NCBI RefSeq assembly: GCF_016462945.1
Contig: NZ_JAEMSG010000001.1
Coordinates: 1-64,000, forward strand
DNA from: Mycolicibacterium sp.
GTDB lineage: Bacteria > Actinomycetota > Actinomycetes > Mycobacteriales > Mycobacteriaceae
Length of the DNA: 64,000 bases
Direction of reading: 5' to 3'
The notes beneath the pieces are model-generated. The model was not told the DNA's origin and did no database searches. It saw only the letters and a list, made by a program, of their open reading frames with translations. This document shows, piece after piece, positions 48,863-60,434 of the stretch (positions are counted from its first letter, which is position 1; each line of letters starts with the position of its first letter). The position numbers were made by a program, and so were the translations under genes.

Positions 48863-49604
48863 CGGGCCGGGAGTAGACCCGTTCCACCAGCGGTAATGTT
48901 CGCAACTGGCGTTCTAGGTGCCACTGCAGATGCGCGGCGACCAACCCGCTGGCGTGGCTGCGGTGCGAGGACGACGAGGATTCGGCGACATCCCAATCAC
49001 CGTCATTCAGCGCCGACATGAGATCCAACACGGCCTGCGGCGGGGTGGTCGATCCGGACGGACGGCAGTGCATACATACGCTGCCACCAGCACCGATATG
49101 GAAGGCGCGATGCGGACCCGGCGCGGCGCAGCGCGCGCACTCGATCAGCGACGGAGCCCAGCCGGCGATGCCCATGGCGCGCAGCAGGTAGGCATCGAGG
49201 ACCAGCTCGCGAGAACGCGCGCCGTCGGCGACCGCCCGCAGCGCACCGATCGTGAGCCGATGCAGCTCCGGCGCCGGGGCGCGCTCCTCGCCGGCGAGCC
49301 GTTCGGCGGTCTCCAGGACAGCGCACGCGCTGGTATACCGGCCGTAGTCACTGACGATGTCGGTGGCGAAGGCGTCAATAGAGACCACCTGAGTGACGAT
49401 GTCCAGGTTGCGGCCAGGATAGAGCTGGACATCGATATGGGCGAACGGCTCCAGCCGGGACCCGAACTTGCTGCGGGTGCGGCGCACACCCTTGGCGACC
49501 GCACGAACCAGACCATGCTCGCGGGTCAGCAGGGTGACGATGCGGTCGGCCTCGCCGAGCTTGTGCTGGCGCACCACGACCGCCCGATCCCGATACAGCC
49601 GCAT
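48783..49604 (-). CDS. recO: DNA repair protein RecO
   Basis: [48 protein letters not shown]. Confidence 0.95.
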   Translation of the reverse strand: MRLYRDRAVVVRQHKLGEADRIVTLLTREHGLVRAVAKGVRRTRSKFGSRLEPFAHIDVQLYPGRNLDIVTQVVSIDAFATDIVSDYGRYTSACAVLETAERLAGEERAPAPELHRLTIGALRAVADGARSRELVLDAYLLRAMGIAGWAPSLIECARCAAPGPHRAFHIGAGGSVCMHCRPSGSTTPPQAVLDLMSALNDGDWDVAESSSSSHRSHASGLVAAHLQWHLERQLRTLPLVERVYSRPVEHIAEIFRQDVAHGDGPVDQLLAGG

Positions 49605-49649
49605 AGTCCCAGTGTGTCACCGCGATGGGACATCGTCAGGGACTGACAC

Positions 49650-50564
49650 TCAGAATCCGAGACGCCCGAGCAGTTTCGGGTCCTGCTGCCAGTTCTTGGC
49701 CACCTTGACGCGTAAGTCGAGATACACCTTGGTGCCCAGCAGCTTCTCGATCTGGTGGCGCGCGTTGGTGCCCACCTCTTTGAGCCGGGCGCCGCCCTTG
49801 CCGATGACGATCCCCTTCTGGCTGTCCCGCTCGACATAGATCAACGCGTGCACATCGATCAGGGGGCCCTGTTCCGCCGAGCGGCCCTCGCGCGGGCTGA
49901 CCTCGTCGATCACCACCGCCAGCGAGTGGGGAAGCTCATCGCGCACACCCTCCAGCGCAGCCTCCCGGATCAGTTCGGCCATCAGGACCTCTTCGGGCTC
50001 GTCGGTCAGCTCCCCGTCGGGATAGAACGCCGGCCCCGGGGACAACTGGTCGAATAGCACGTCGATCAGCGCATTCACCTGTTCGCCGGTGGTGGCCGAC
50101 ACCGGGATGATGGCCGTCGCACGCTCACCGACGAGATCGTTGACGGACATCAGCTGTGCGACGAGACGGTCCTTGGTGACCTTGTCCATCTTGGTGACGA
50201 CAACCACCAGGGTGGTTCTCGGTGCGACGGCGCGAATCTGTTCGTAGATCCACCGGTCCCCCGGACCGATCACCTCATCGGCGGGAAAACATAGGCCGAT
50301 CACGTCAACCTCCGAGTAGGTGTCCCGCACCAGATCGTTAAGCCGTTTGCCGAGCAGTGTGCGGGGCCGGTGCAGTCCCGGGGTGTCAACGAGAACGATC
50401 TGGAAGTCCTCCCGGTGCACGATGCCGCGGATCGTGTGCCGGGTTGTCTGAGGCCGGCTGGACGTGATCGCCACCTTGCTACCCACCAGTGCGTTGGTCA
50501 GCGTCGACTTGCCGGTGTTGGGCCGGCCGACGAGGCAGACGAAACCGGATCGGAACTCAGCCAT
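49650..50564 (-). CDS. era: GTPase Era
   Basis: [30 protein letters not shown]-domain [15 protein letters not shown]. Confidence 0.97.
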   Translation of the reverse strand: MAEFRSGFVCLVGRPNTGKSTLTNALVGSKVAITSSRPQTTRHTIRGIVHREDFQIVLVDTPGLHRPRTLLGKRLNDLVRDTYSEVDVIGLCFPADEVIGPGDRWIYEQIRAVAPRTTLVVVVTKMDKVTKDRLVAQLMSVNDLVGERATAIIPVSATTGEQVNALIDVLFDQLSPGPAFYPDGELTDEPEEVLMAELIREAALEGVRDELPHSLAVVIDEVSPREGRSAEQGPLIDVHALIYVERDSQKGIVIGKGGARLKEVGTNARHQIEKLLGTKVYLDLRVKVAKNWQQDPKLLGRLGF

Positions 50565-51852
50565 GTTTGGTCCCCTCGGTTTTCGGTTGAGCCCGTTCCA
50601 CCAGAACGGTGCCGATACGCATCCGGCCGCGGTGGTCCGGGCCACCCTCGGCACGCAGGCGCAGACCGTGTGAAACCACCTCGGCTCCGGGTAGCGGAAC
50701 GCGACCCAGCTCCAAAGCCAGCAGACCGCCCACGGTGTCGACTTCGAGATCATCGTCGAACTCGATGCCGTAGAGCTCCCCTACGTCCTCGATCGGCAGC
50801 CGTGTCGACACCCGGAAAGTCTTGTTGCCCAAATCCTCCACCGGGGCAACCTCATCGGTGTCGTATTCGTCGGCGATCTCACCAACGATTTCCTCAAGCA
50901 CGTCCTCGATGGTGACAAGACCGGCTGTCGCACCGTACTCGTCCACCAGTAACGCCATATGGATGCGGTCACGCTGCATCTCGCGGAGCAGGTCGTCGAG
51001 AGGCTTGGAGTCCGGAATGAACACCGCGGGGCGCATCACCTCGATCACCTTGGTGTCGCGGCCGGCGCTATTGGAGTAATAGGTCCGTCGGACAAGGTCT
51101 TTGAGATAAACGACGCCGACGACGTCGTCGGCGTTCTCGCCGATCACCGGGATTCGGGAGTGACCGCTGCGCACCGCCAACGAGGTCGCCTGGCCGGCCG
51201 TCTTGTCACTTTCGATCCACACCATCTCAGTGCGCGGAACCATCACCTCGCGGGCCGCGGTATCGCCGAGTTCAAAAACCGACTGGATCATTCGGCGTTC
51301 TTCATCTGCCACCACACCGCGCTGCTGGGCCAGGTCGACCACCTCGCGCAGTTCGATCTCAGAGGCGAACGGTCCGTTTCGGAAACCCCGGCCCGGAGTC
51401 AGCGCATTACCGAGCAGGACCAGCAGCCGGCTGATGGGGGTCAACAGCACCGAGATGAACTGCAACGGAAGTGCGGAAAACAGCGCGATCGAGTAGGCGT
51501 TCTGCCGGCCCAGGGTTCGCGGACCAACACCCATCACGACGAAGCTGATCACGGTCATGATCGCCGCCGCGGCGACCAGCCCCCAGGTCAGGCCGATGTC
51601 ATCGTAGATATAGGACACCAGCAGCACGGTTGCACTCGCTTCGCAGGCAATTCGCAGCAGCACAACGAGATTGATGTAGTGCGGCCGCTCCAGCAGTACC
51701 CGTGCCAGTCGCGCGGCTCCGGGTCTCTCGTCACGAACCAGTTCCTCGACCCGGGCTATCGACACCGTGCTGACAGCCGCGTCGATAGCGGCGAACAGCC
51801 CACCAATTGCGATCAGCGCGAACAAACCGAACAGCGGCGCCAGTCCGGTCAC
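50557..51852 (-). CDS. Hemolysin/CNNM-type membrane protein with CBS domains
   Basis: [66 protein letters not shown]. Confidence 0.93.
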   Translation of the reverse strand: MTGLAPLFGLFALIAIGGLFAAIDAAVSTVSIARVEELVRDERPGAARLARVLLERPHYINLVVLLRIACEASATVLLVSYIYDDIGLTWGLVAAAAIMTVISFVVMGVGPRTLGRQNAYSIALFSALPLQFISVLLTPISRLLVLLGNALTPGRGFRNGPFASEIELREVVDLAQQRGVVADEERRMIQSVFELGDTAAREVMVPRTEMVWIESDKTAGQATSLAVRSGHSRIPVIGENADDVVGVVYLKDLVRRTYYSNSAGRDTKVIEVMRPAVFIPDSKPLDDLLREMQRDRIHMALLVDEYGATAGLVTIEDVLEEIVGEIADEYDTDEVAPVEDLGNKTFRVSTRLPIEDVGELYGIEFDDDLEVDTVGGLLALELGRVPLPGAEVVSHGLRLRAEGGPDHRGRMRIGTVLVERAQPKTEGTKHG

Positions 51853-52385
51853 GGTTGGTCGAAATACCGTGACTTGTCAAGTAGTCGCCGGTCCTTCTCG
51901 TTCTGGCGGTCCTGGTGATAAGCCCGAACCTGCTCGGCGACCCATTCCTCGAGAAGCTGACGCTGTAGGGCGAACATCTCCTTCTCCTCATTGGGCTCGG
52001 CATGGTCGAAGCCCAACAGGTGCAGCACGCCGTGCACTGTCAGAAGTGCGAGTTCGTGACCCAGACTGTGGCCGGCCGTCACGGCCTGTTCCGCGGCGAA
52101 TTGTGGGCATAGCACGATATCGCCAAGCATGGCCTGCCCTGGCTCCGCCGCATCAGGCCGACCGCCGGGTTCGAGTTCGTCCATCGGGAAGCTCATCACG
52201 TCGGTCGGCCCGGGTAGATCCATCCACCGCATGTGCAGATCAGCCATCGCGCTCAGATCCAGCAGCACCATCGACAGTTCCGCACTCGGGTTGACCTTCA
52301 TCTTGCGGATGACAAAGCGGGCGACGCTGATCAGTTCCTCTTCGGATACGTCCAAACCAGATTCGTTGGACACTTCGATACTCAT
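51849..52385 (-). CDS. ybeY: rRNA maturation endonuclease YbeY
   Basis: [23 protein letters not shown]. Confidence 0.95.
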   Translation of the reverse strand: MSIEVSNESGLDVSEEELISVARFVIRKMKVNPSAELSMVLLDLSAMADLHMRWMDLPGPTDVMSFPMDELEPGGRPDAAEPGQAMLGDIVLCPQFAAEQAVTAGHSLGHELALLTVHGVLHLLGFDHAEPNEEKEMFALQRQLLEEWVAEQVRAYHQDRQNEKDRRLLDKSRYFDQP

Positions 52386-52398
52386 CGGCGATCTCGTC

Positions 52399-53418
52399 CT
52401 ATCGGCGCGACGAGCGCCGCTGCGCCCGGCTCGGCAGGCCCAGCTGCTCCTCGGCTCGGGCATAGGCGTCCACGATCTCCGCCACCAGCCGGTGGCGCAC
52501 CACGTCGGCACTGGTGAGTTCGCAGAAATGGATATCGTCGATACCGTCGAGGACGTCCATCGCGGCCCGCAGACCCGACCTGGCCCCGCCGGGAAGATCA
52601 ACCTGGGTGATATCGCCGGTCACCACGATCTTGGAACCGAAGCCCAATCGGGTGAGAAACATCTTCATCTGCTCAGCGGTCGTGTTCTGCGCCTCGTCAA
52701 GGATGATGAACGCATCGTTGAGACTGCGGCCACGCATATAGGCCAGCGGGGCAACCTCGATGACGCCTGCAGCCATCAACTTCGGGATGGCTGCGACGTC
52801 CATCATGTCGTGCAGGGCGTCGTAGAGCGGGCGCAGATAGGGGTCGATCTTCTCACTCAGCGTCCCCGGTAGAAAGCCAAGGCGCTCACCGGCTTCCACC
52901 GCCGGGCGGGTCAGGATGATCCGGGACACCTGCTTGGTCTGCAGTGCGTTGACCGCCTTGGCCATCGCCAGGTAGGTCTTGCCGGTGCCGGCCGGACCGA
53001 TACCGAACACGATGGTGTTGGCGTCGATGGCGTCGACATAGCGCTTCTGGTTGAGCGTCTTGGGCCGGATCGTCTTGCCGCGCCGAGACAGGATGTCCAG
53101 GCTCAGCACTTCGGCGGGCGAGGCGTTATCAGCACCGGAGATCATCGCGACGCTGCGACGCACGGCGTCCGGTGACAGCGTTTGACCGCCGGCGACGATG
53201 GCGATGAGTTCGGAGATCACCTGCTCGGCGAGAGCCACGTCGGCAGCCGAACCGGAGAGGTTGACCATATTGCCGCGGACGTGTAACTCGGCCGACAGAC
53301 TGGCTTCGAGTGCGCGGAGATTCCCGTCGGCGGAACCCAGCAGACCCATCACGAGGTCGGGCGGAACAGTCATGCTGCTGCGAAGCTGTGCTGCAGCGGT
53401 TGTCTCGCGTGGCGTCAC
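52399..53418 (-). CDS. phoH: PhoH-like ATPase
   Basis: [55 protein letters not shown]. Confidence 0.95.
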   Translation of the reverse strand: MTPRETTAAAQLRSSMTVPPDLVMGLLGSADGNLRALEASLSAELHVRGNMVNLSGSAADVALAEQVISELIAIVAGGQTLSPDAVRRSVAMISGADNASPAEVLSLDILSRRGKTIRPKTLNQKRYVDAIDANTIVFGIGPAGTGKTYLAMAKAVNALQTKQVSRIILTRPAVEAGERLGFLPGTLSEKIDPYLRPLYDALHDMMDVAAIPKLMAAGVIEVAPLAYMRGRSLNDAFIILDEAQNTTAEQMKMFLTRLGFGSKIVVTGDITQVDLPGGARSGLRAAMDVLDGIDDIHFCELTSADVVRHRLVAEIVDAYARAEEQLGLPSRAQRRSSRR

Positions 53419-53491
53419 GTGGTTTTCGATGCCTGCTTTCTAGGGTTTCCCGGCCTGGGCGCTCCGATCGATTCTACCGTGTCGATGCTGG

Positions 53492-54244
53492 TCAGTCGAT
53501 CGCCCACCGCGTTGTGAGCACGCCCAGCGCGCCCAGCGCGACCGTCGCCGCCGTTGAGGTCCGCAGGACGGTCGATCCCAGGCGTACCGGCACCGCGCCG
53601 GCTTGTGTCAGCGCGGCCACCTCCTCATCACTGAGGCCGCCCTCCGGCCCGATCACCAGGACGACCGAGTCCGCCTGCGCCACCGGCACTTCCCCGAACG
53701 GCCGGCCCGCCGACTCGTGCAGCACCAGGACCCTCGCTCCGAGGGCGACCCGTTCGCCGACGTAGGCGCCCAACATCGTGGTCGACAGCGGGCCGGCCAC
53801 GGCGGGGATCCGGGCGCGCCGCGACTGTCGGGCGGCGGACCGGGCGACCGCGCGCCAGCGGCGCAGACCGTTGGCAGCGCGCTCGCCGTCCCAGCGGGCG
53901 ATGCAGCGCGAGGCCTGCCAGGCGATGAAATCGTCGGCCCCGGCCTCGGTGGCGAGTTCGATCGCCAGCTCCGACCGTTCCGACTTCGGGATTGCCTGCA
54001 CGACGGTGACCCACGGGCGTGCAGGCGGCACGCTGCGCCGCCGCTCCACGCGAGCCGTCAAGGTCCGTTTGTCGACGCTGACCACCACGCAATCGGCCAC
54101 GGTGCCGACACCGTCGGAGAGCACCAGGGACTCACCGGGCCGGATGCGGCGCACTGTGGCCGCGTGGAATCCCTCGTCGCCCTCGAGGACCGCAGTTCCG
54201 CCGACGGCCGGGATGGCCTCGGCGTAGAACAGGGTCGCTGTCAT
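53492..54244 (-). CDS. rsmE: 16S rRNA (uracil1498-N3)-methyltransferase
   Basis: [39 protein letters not shown]. Confidence 0.93.
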   Translation of the reverse strand: MTATLFYAEAIPAVGGTAVLEGDEGFHAATVRRIRPGESLVLSDGVGTVADCVVVSVDKRTLTARVERRRSVPPARPWVTVVQAIPKSERSELAIELATEAGADDFIAWQASRCIARWDGERAANGLRRWRAVARSAARQSRRARIPAVAGPLSTTMLGAYVGERVALGARVLVLHESAGRPFGEVPVAQADSVVLVIGPEGGLSDEEVAALTQAGAVPVRLGSTVLRTSTAATVALGALGVLTTRWAID

Positions 54245-54257
54245 TTACCGTCCGGGC

Positions 54258-55403
54258 TCAGCGGCCGCTGAAAGTTTCCCGCAGCCGGCTGAACAGCCCC
54301 CCGCCACCGGAAGCCGCGGTGGGGGTCCGGATGTTGCGCACCGCAGCCGTATCAGGACTGCAGGCCTTGAACTCACTGAGTAGTTCGGTGGCCCGGGCGT
54401 CGAGTTTGGTGGGGACGGTCACCTCGATATGGGCGTGCAGATCGCCGCGGGCTTCCGAACGCAACCGCGGCATACCCAGGCCACGCAGGGTGATGACCGA
54501 AGCCGGCTGAGTTCCCGCCGCGATGGTGATCTCGGTGGTGCCGTCGAGAATCGCATCTACCTTCACGGTGGTTCCCAATGCCGCATCGATCATCGGCACC
54601 GAAATGGTGAAATGTAGATCCTCGCCATCGCGGACGAAAACGTCGTGGGCTTGCTCGTGGACCTCCACATACAGGTCGCCGGCCGGACCGCCGCCCGGAC
54701 CGACCTCGCCCTGGGCGGCCAGGCGCACCCGCATCCCGTCGCCGACTCCGGCCGGGATCTTCACGGTGATCTCCCGACGGGAGCGCACCCGGCCGTCGCC
54801 GCCGCAGCGGTGACAGGGATCCGGGATGACCTCGCCGACACCGGCACAGTTGGGGCATGGCCGCGAGGTCATCACCTGGCCGAGTAGCGAGCGTTGCACA
54901 CTCTGGACTTCACCTCGGCCGCCGCAGATGTCACAGGTGACGGGCGTCGAGTCGCCGTGGGTGCCCCTGCCCTGGCACAGGTCGCACAACACCGCGGTAT
55001 CGACGGTCACGCCCTTGGCGACCCCGGTCGCGCAGTCGTCGAGGGTCAGCCGCATCCGCAACAGCGAATCCGATCCGGGGCGGACCCGGCCGATCGGTCC
55101 GCGTGAGCCTCCGCCCCCACCGAAGAATGCCTCGAATACATCGCCCAGACCGCCGAACCCGGCGAACCCGCCGCCTGAGCCCGCGGTGGCCAGCGGGTCA
55201 CCGCCCAGGTCGACGATGCGCCGCTTCTCCGGATCCGACAGCACCTCGTAGGCAGTGCTGATCTCCTTGAACAGTTGCTGAGCCTGCTCGTCAGGGTTGA
55301 TATCGGGATGCAACTCGCGCGCCAGTTTCCGGTAGGCGCGTTTGATCTCCGAATCGCTTGCGCTCCTGCTCACCCCGAGCAGGGCGTAGTAGTCGCGTGC
55401 CAC
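54258..55403 (-). CDS. dnaJ: Chaperone DnaJ
   Basis: [31 protein letters not shown]; four CxxCxGxG repeats. Confidence 0.96.
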   Translation of the reverse strand: MARDYYALLGVSRSASDSEIKRAYRKLARELHPDINPDEQAQQLFKEISTAYEVLSDPEKRRIVDLGGDPLATAGSGGGFAGFGGLGDVFEAFFGGGGGSRGPIGRVRPGSDSLLRMRLTLDDCATGVAKGVTVDTAVLCDLCQGRGTHGDSTPVTCDICGGRGEVQSVQRSLLGQVMTSRPCPNCAGVGEVIPDPCHRCGGDGRVRSRREITVKIPAGVGDGMRVRLAAQGEVGPGGGPAGDLYVEVHEQAHDVFVRDGEDLHFTISVPMIDAALGTTVKVDAILDGTTEITIAAGTQPASVITLRGLGMPRLRSEARGDLHAHIEVTVPTKLDARATELLSEFKACSPDTAAVRNIRTPTAASGGGGLFSRLRETFSGR

Positions 55404-55441
55404 GCCTGACCTCTTTCGTACCTCATTGGTGGCGCCGGTGT

Positions 55442-56515
55442 TCAGCCAGCGCGGTTGCCCAGAACCTCACCGATGTACATCGCAACCGCGGCGACATTGG
55501 CCATCGTCCCGGGATAGTCCATTCGGGTGGGGCCCACGACGCCCATGCCGCCGAAGACGGTCCCGGAGCTGCCGTAGGTGGTGGTGACCACAGATGTTCC
55601 AGCCATTTGTTCAGCCTCGGTCTCGTGGCCGATGCGCACCGTCACCTTACCGGCATCCTGCTGTGCGGCCAGCAGTCGCAGAACGACGACCTGTTCCTCG
55701 AGCGCCTCGAGGACCGAGCGCAGCGACCCGCCGAAGTCGGCGGTGTTGCGGGTCAGGTTGGCGGTGCCGCCCATCAGCAACCGCTCTTCGCTGTGGTCGA
55801 CGAGCGACTCCAGCAGGACCGTGGCTGATCGGCCGACGGCGTCGCCGAGATTTCCGCCCTGTCCGGCACCGGTAGTGAGCTGATTAGCCAGATCGGCCAC
55901 CGCCACCGAGGCCGCTGAGAGCCTCTTGCCCTCCAAGGCCTGGCCCAGCAGCTCCCGTAGCCGTGACAGCTGATGGTCGTCGATGGTGTCGCCCAGTTCG
56001 ACGATGCGCTGGTCGACCCGGCCGGAGTCGGTGATGATGACCATCAGCAGCCGTGCCGGCGTGAGCGCGACCACCTCAAGGTGACGCACCGTCGACACCG
56101 ACAGAGTCGGGTACTGGACGATCGCCACCTGCCGGGTCAGCTGGGCCAGCAGCCGGACCGCGCGGCGCAATACATCGTCGAGATCGACGCCGGACTCAAG
56201 GAACGACAGAATCGCCCGCCGCTCGGAGGAAGAAAGCGGTTTGACCTCGTCGATGCGGTTCACGAACTCGCGGTAGCCCTTTTCGGTGGGAACCCGGCCC
56301 GAGCTGGTGTGCGGCTGGGCGATGTAGCCCTCCGCCTCGAGCACCGCCATATCGTTGCGAACGGTGGCACTGGAGACACCGAGGTTGTGCCGGTCGACCA
56401 GCGCCTTCGATCCGATCGGCTCCCTGGTGTCAACGAAATCGGCGACGATTGCACGCAGCACCTCGAACCGACGGTCATCGGCACTTCCCATACTGCTCAC
56501 CTCCATCCCGCTCAA
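55442..56515 (-). CDS. hrcA: Heat-inducible repressor HrcA
   Basis: [46 protein letters not shown]. Confidence 0.96.
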   Translation of the reverse strand: MSGMEVSSMGSADDRRFEVLRAIVADFVDTREPIGSKALVDRHNLGVSSATVRNDMAVLEAEGYIAQPHTSSGRVPTEKGYREFVNRIDEVKPLSSSERRAILSFLESGVDLDDVLRRAVRLLAQLTRQVAIVQYPTLSVSTVRHLEVVALTPARLLMVIITDSGRVDQRIVELGDTIDDHQLSRLRELLGQALEGKRLSAASVAVADLANQLTTGAGQGGNLGDAVGRSATVLLESLVDHSEERLLMGGTANLTRNTADFGGSLRSVLEALEEQVVVLRLLAAQQDAGKVTVRIGHETEAEQMAGTSVVTTTYGSSGTVFGGMGVVGPTRMDYPGTMANVAAVAMYIGEVLGNRAG

Positions 56516-56555
56516 CCCTAGATCGCACCGAGTTTACGTGTCGCGAACAGTCGAT

Positions 56556-56582
56556 TTGGCACCCGAGCCGATCGAGTGCCAC
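56556..56582. promoter_or_regulatory. CIRCE-like element upstream of hrcA
   Basis: TTGGCACCC-N9-GAGTGCCAC, 9-bp arms with 2 mismatches to a perfect inverted repeat. Confidence 0.75.
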
Positions 56583-56587
56583 CGGAT

Positions 56588-57778
56588 CTAGTCGTCGAGC
56601 AGGTCCCGCACCACGGCGTCTGCCAGCAGACGACCACGGTCGGTCAACCTCAATCGCTCGCCGCAGCGGATCAACGTTCCCTCGGCGATGGCCTGCGCGG
56701 CGCGGTCGGCTTCCGAATCGGTCAGCGCCGCAACGGCTAGCCCGCTGCCCAGTCGGATGCCGAGCATCACCTCCTCGAGGTGGCGGGTGTGGGCATCGAG
56801 GCGTTCGAATCCGGTTACCGCGATAGCGCCCCGATTGAGCTGTTCGGCATAAGCCCCGGGGTGCTTGATATTCCACCACCGCACGTCGCCCACAAACCCG
56901 TGCGCACCAGGGCCGGCACCCCACCACTGTCCACCATCCCAGTAACCCAGGTTGTGCCGGCACTCGCCGCCGGGACGGCTCCAGTTGGACACCTCGTACC
57001 ATTGGAGCCCGGCCGCGGACAGCCTGCGGTCGATCAGGTCGTAGCGGCGCGCCATGACGTCGTCGTCGGGCCGGGGCAGCTCGCCTCGGCGCACCCGACG
57101 GGCCAGCGCGGTGCCGGCCTCAACGACCAGCGCGTAGGCCGAAACGTGGTCCACCCCGGCAGCCAACGCGGCGTCGACCGACGCCAGCAGATCGTCGTCG
57201 GACTCCCCCGGCGTGCCGTAAATGAGGTCGATGTTGACGTGGCCGAAGCCGGCGGCGGCTGCTTCGTGGGCCGCCGCGATCGCCCGACCCGGTGAATGGG
57301 TGCGGTCGAGGACGGCCAGCACCCGGGCCGACGACGACTGCATGCCCAGTGAGACCCGGGTGTAGCCGGCTGCGCGGATACCGGCAAAGAACTCCGGCGA
57401 GGTGGACTCCGGGTTGGCCTCGGTGGTGATTTCGACGTCGGCGGCCAGCGGGAAATGATCCCGGACGGCGTCCAGCACCGCGGCCAGGCGCTCGGCCCCC
57501 AACAGTGATGGTGTGCCGCCACCGACGAAGACGGTGTCGACACCGACCCCGCCTACCCGATCGGTGGCCAGCGCCAGTTCAGTTTTTAAGGCAGCCAGCC
57601 AGCTGTCGGGGGTGGCATCACCCAGTTCGTCGGCGGTGTAGGTATTGAAATCGCAGTACCCGCAGCGGGTGGCGCAGAAGGGCACATGAATGTAGATGCC
57701 GAACGCTGTGCCCGGGGTGAGGGTGAGCCCGGGCAGATCGGGCGCGGCGGCCGACCCGCGACGATCCAACATGCCCAT
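56588..57778 (-). CDS. hemW: Radical SAM heme chaperone HemW
   Basis: GIYIHVPFCATRCGYCDFNTY; VFVGGGTPSLL. Confidence 0.95.
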   Translation of the reverse strand: MGMLDRRGSAAAPDLPGLTLTPGTAFGIYIHVPFCATRCGYCDFNTYTADELGDATPDSWLAALKTELALATDRVGGVGVDTVFVGGGTPSLLGAERLAAVLDAVRDHFPLAADVEITTEANPESTSPEFFAGIRAAGYTRVSLGMQSSSARVLAVLDRTHSPGRAIAAAHEAAAAGFGHVNIDLIYGTPGESDDDLLASVDAALAAGVDHVSAYALVVEAGTALARRVRRGELPRPDDDVMARRYDLIDRRLSAAGLQWYEVSNWSRPGGECRHNLGYWDGGQWWGAGPGAHGFVGDVRWWNIKHPGAYAEQLNRGAIAVTGFERLDAHTRHLEEVMLGIRLGSGLAVAALTDSEADRAAQAIAEGTLIRCGERLRLTDRGRLLADAVVRDLLDD

Positions 57779-57867
57779 CAGTGTCGCAGAACGCCACTTT
57801 CGCTCACCGCGAGCGCAAATCTGAGCCGGTTACGTCCAGCAACGCCATCCATGGCAGAATCTCCCCC

Positions 57868-57963
57868 ATGCCTGCCCCCCAGACCACTCTGCGCAGTGTC
57901 GCGCTCGTGGCACGGCGGCATATCGACTTCAAGCGCGTGTGCAGCTGTTGTTGTCTGGCCTGA
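57868..57963 (+). CDS. Poly-cysteine small ORF, candidate cysteine-responsive attenuator leader peptide
   Basis: MPAPQTTLRSVALVARRHIDFKRVCSCCCLA* directly upstream of sirA-cysH; -10-like cagaat at leaderless spacing. Confidence 0.75.
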   Translation: MPAPQTTLRSVALVARRHIDFKRVCSCCCLA

Positions 57964-58071
57964 CGCCGTAGCCCGCCCACCAGAACTTCAGCTGGCCGCC
58001 GGATCTGCGCCGCCGGAGCCCCACCGGTGATGTCGCATTGTCCAACGCCCTGACCACAGGAGCACATTCGC

Positions 58072-59736
58072 ATGACTCAGCCCCCCGGCAAGACCCGCAG
58101 CGAAGGTCAGTGGGCGCTCGGCGACACCGAACCGCTCAACGCCAATGAACAGACCAAGAAAGACGATGACCCGCTGAACGTTCGGGCGCGCATCGAGACA
58201 ACCTACGCGCGCGACGGATTCGACAGCATCGACAAAATCGACCTGCGCGGCCGGTTCCGCTGGTGGGGCCTCTACACCCAGCGCGTGCAGGGGTACGACG
58301 GCACCTTCACCGGTGATGAGAATATCGACCTGCTCGAAGCGCCGTACTTCATGCTGCGGGTACGTAGCGACGGCGGGGCGTTGACCGCGGCGGCGCTGCG
58401 CGCATTGGGCACGATCTCGACCGAATTCGCGCGCGACACCGCTGATATCTCCGATCGGCAGAACGTGCAGTACCACTGGATCCGAGTCGAGGACATGCCC
58501 GAGATCTGGAATCGGCTCGACGCCGTCGGCCTGGACACCACTGAAGCATGCGGTGACTGCCCACGTGTGGTACTCGGCTCCCCGTTGGCCGGCGAGTCGC
58601 TCGACGAGGTGCTCGACGCCACCCCGGCGATCGACGAGATCGTGCGCCGGTATGTCGGAAAGCCGGAGTACTCGAACCTGCCCCGCAAGTTCAAAACCGC
58701 TATCAGCGGATTGCAGGACGTTGTGCACGAGGTCAATGACGTCGCCTTCATCGGGGTGAACCATCCCGAGCACGGCCCCGGCCTGGATCTGTGGGTCGGC
58801 GGCGGGTTGTCCACCAACCCGATGCTCGCTCAGCGCCTCGGCGCCTGGGTGCCACTCGACGAGGTGCCCGACGTCTGGGAAGCGGTGGTCAGCGTCTTCC
58901 GGGATTACGGCTATCGACGACTGCGCGCCAAGGCACGGCTGAAGTTCCTCATCAAGGACTGGGGTGTGGAGAAGTTCCGTGAGGTTCTCGAGAGCGAGTA
59001 TCTCGGTCGACGATTGATCGACGGGCCCGCCCCGGAGCCGGCCGTCCACCCGATCGACCACGTCGGGGTACAGCGACTCCGCAACGGTCTCAACGCCGTT
59101 GGCGTGGCGCCGATCGCGGGCCGGGTCTCCGGAACGATTCTGACCAAGGTCGCCGACCTCGCCGAACAGGCCGGCTCAGACCGCATCCGATTCACGCCGT
59201 ACCAGAAGCTGGTGATCCTCGACGTGCCCGATGACCGGCTCGATGAGCTCGTAGCGGGCCTGGATGCACTGGGGCTGCCGGCAACACCGTCACGGTGGCG
59301 GCGCAATCTCATGGCCTGCAGCGGAATCGAGTTCTGCAAGTTGTCGTTCGCTGAAACCCGGACGCGGGCGCAGGTTCTGGTGCCCGAGCTTGAGCGGCGG
59401 CTGGCTGACCTCAATGCCGGACTCGACGTTCCGATCACCGTCAACCTCAACGGCTGCCCGAATTCGTGTGCCCGGATCCAGATCGCCGATATCGGATTCA
59501 AGGGCCAGGTCGTCGAGGACGGCGACGGCGGAAGCACCGAGGGATTCCAGGTGCATCTGGGCGGCAGTCTGGGTCTGGACAGTAATTTCGGCCGAAAGCT
59601 GCGGCAGCACAAAGTCACCGGAGCTGAGGTGGGCGACTACATCGAGCGAGTGGTTCGCAATTTCAACGATCAGCATGAGCCCGGCGAGCGTTTTGCCCAG
59701 TGGGCGCTGCGCGCGAACGAGGAAGATCTTCGATGA
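58072..59736 (+). CDS. sirA: Ferredoxin-dependent sulfite (nitrite/sulfite) reductase
   Basis: RRNLMACSGIEFCKLSFAETR and NLNGCPNSCARIQIADIGFKG siroheme/Fe-S motifs; adjacent cysH. Confidence 0.92.
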   Translation: MTQPPGKTRSEGQWALGDTEPLNANEQTKKDDDPLNVRARIETTYARDGFDSIDKIDLRGRFRWWGLYTQRVQGYDGTFTGDENIDLLEAPYFMLRVRSDGGALTAAALRALGTISTEFARDTADISDRQNVQYHWIRVEDMPEIWNRLDAVGLDTTEACGDCPRVVLGSPLAGESLDEVLDATPAIDEIVRRYVGKPEYSNLPRKFKTAISGLQDVVHEVNDVAFIGVNHPEHGPGLDLWVGGGLSTNPMLAQRLGAWVPLDEVPDVWEAVVSVFRDYGYRRLRAKARLKFLIKDWGVEKFREVLESEYLGRRLIDGPAPEPAVHPIDHVGVQRLRNGLNAVGVAPIAGRVSGTILTKVADLAEQAGSDRIRFTPYQKLVILDVPDDRLDELVAGLDALGLPATPSRWRRNLMACSGIEFCKLSFAETRTRAQVLVPELERRLADLNAGLDVPITVNLNGCPNSCARIQIADIGFKGQVVEDGDGGSTEGFQVHLGGSLGLDSNFGRKLRQHKVTGAEVGDYIERVVRNFNDQHEPGERFAQWALRANEEDLR

Positions 59737-60434
59737 ACGCAACGATGACCGAAGACGACCTGCGCGCATTGGCCATCCGCGGCGCCGCCGATCTTGACGG
59801 CGCCACCGCCGCGGAATTACTGGCTTGGACCGACACTCATTTCGCAGGCCGCTATGTCGTGGCAGCCAATATGCAGGATGCGGTACTGATCGACCTCGCC
59901 GCTAAGGTCCGCCCCGGCGTGGACGTGCTATTCCTCGACACCGGGTACCACTTCGCCGAAACCATCGGCACTCGCGACGCAGTCGAGTCTGTCTACGGCG
60001 TGAACATCGTCAACGTCACGCCTGAGTACACGGTCGCCGAACAGGACCGATTACTGGGCAGGGATCTGTTCGCACGCGACCCGGAACGGTGCTGTCGGCT
60101 GCGCAAGGTCGAACCACTGGGCAGGGCGTTAGGTAAGTATTCAGCATGGGTCACCGGCATCCGCAGGGTCGACTCGCTCACCCGGGCTGATTCCCCACTC
60201 ATCTCCTTTGACGAGGGCTTCAAGCTGGTCAAGGTCAACCCACTGGCGGCCTGGACCGACGATGATATGCACGCCTACATGGAAACCCACCGCGTCTTGC
60301 TGAATCCCCTTGTTGACGAAGGCTATCCGTCGATCGGTTGCGAGCCCTGCACCGCGAAACCGGCCGCGGGCGCTGACCCGCGCAGCGGTCGCTGGCAGGG
60401 TCTGGACAAGACCGAATGCGGGTTGCACCTCTGA
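59733..60434 (+). CDS. cysH: Phosphoadenylyl/adenylyl-sulfate reductase
   Basis: VDVLFLDTGYHFAETIGTRD; PERCCRLRKVEPL; GCEPCTAKPAAGADPRSGRW. Confidence 0.95.
   Translation: MNATMTEDDLRALAIRGAADLDGATAAELLAWTDTHFAGRYVVAANMQDAVLIDLAAKVRPGVDVLFLDTGYHFAETIGTRDAVESVYGVNIVNVTPEYTVAEQDRLLGRDLFARDPERCCRLRKVEPLGRALGKYSAWVTGIRRVDSLTRADSPLISFDEGFKLVKVNPLAAWTDDDMHAYMETHRVLLNPLVDEGYPSIGCEPCTAKPAAGADPRSGRWQGLDKTECGLHL

Noticed and set aside
57988-59061. 357-aa minus-strand ORF
   Set aside because: Antisense to the sulfite reductase gene.
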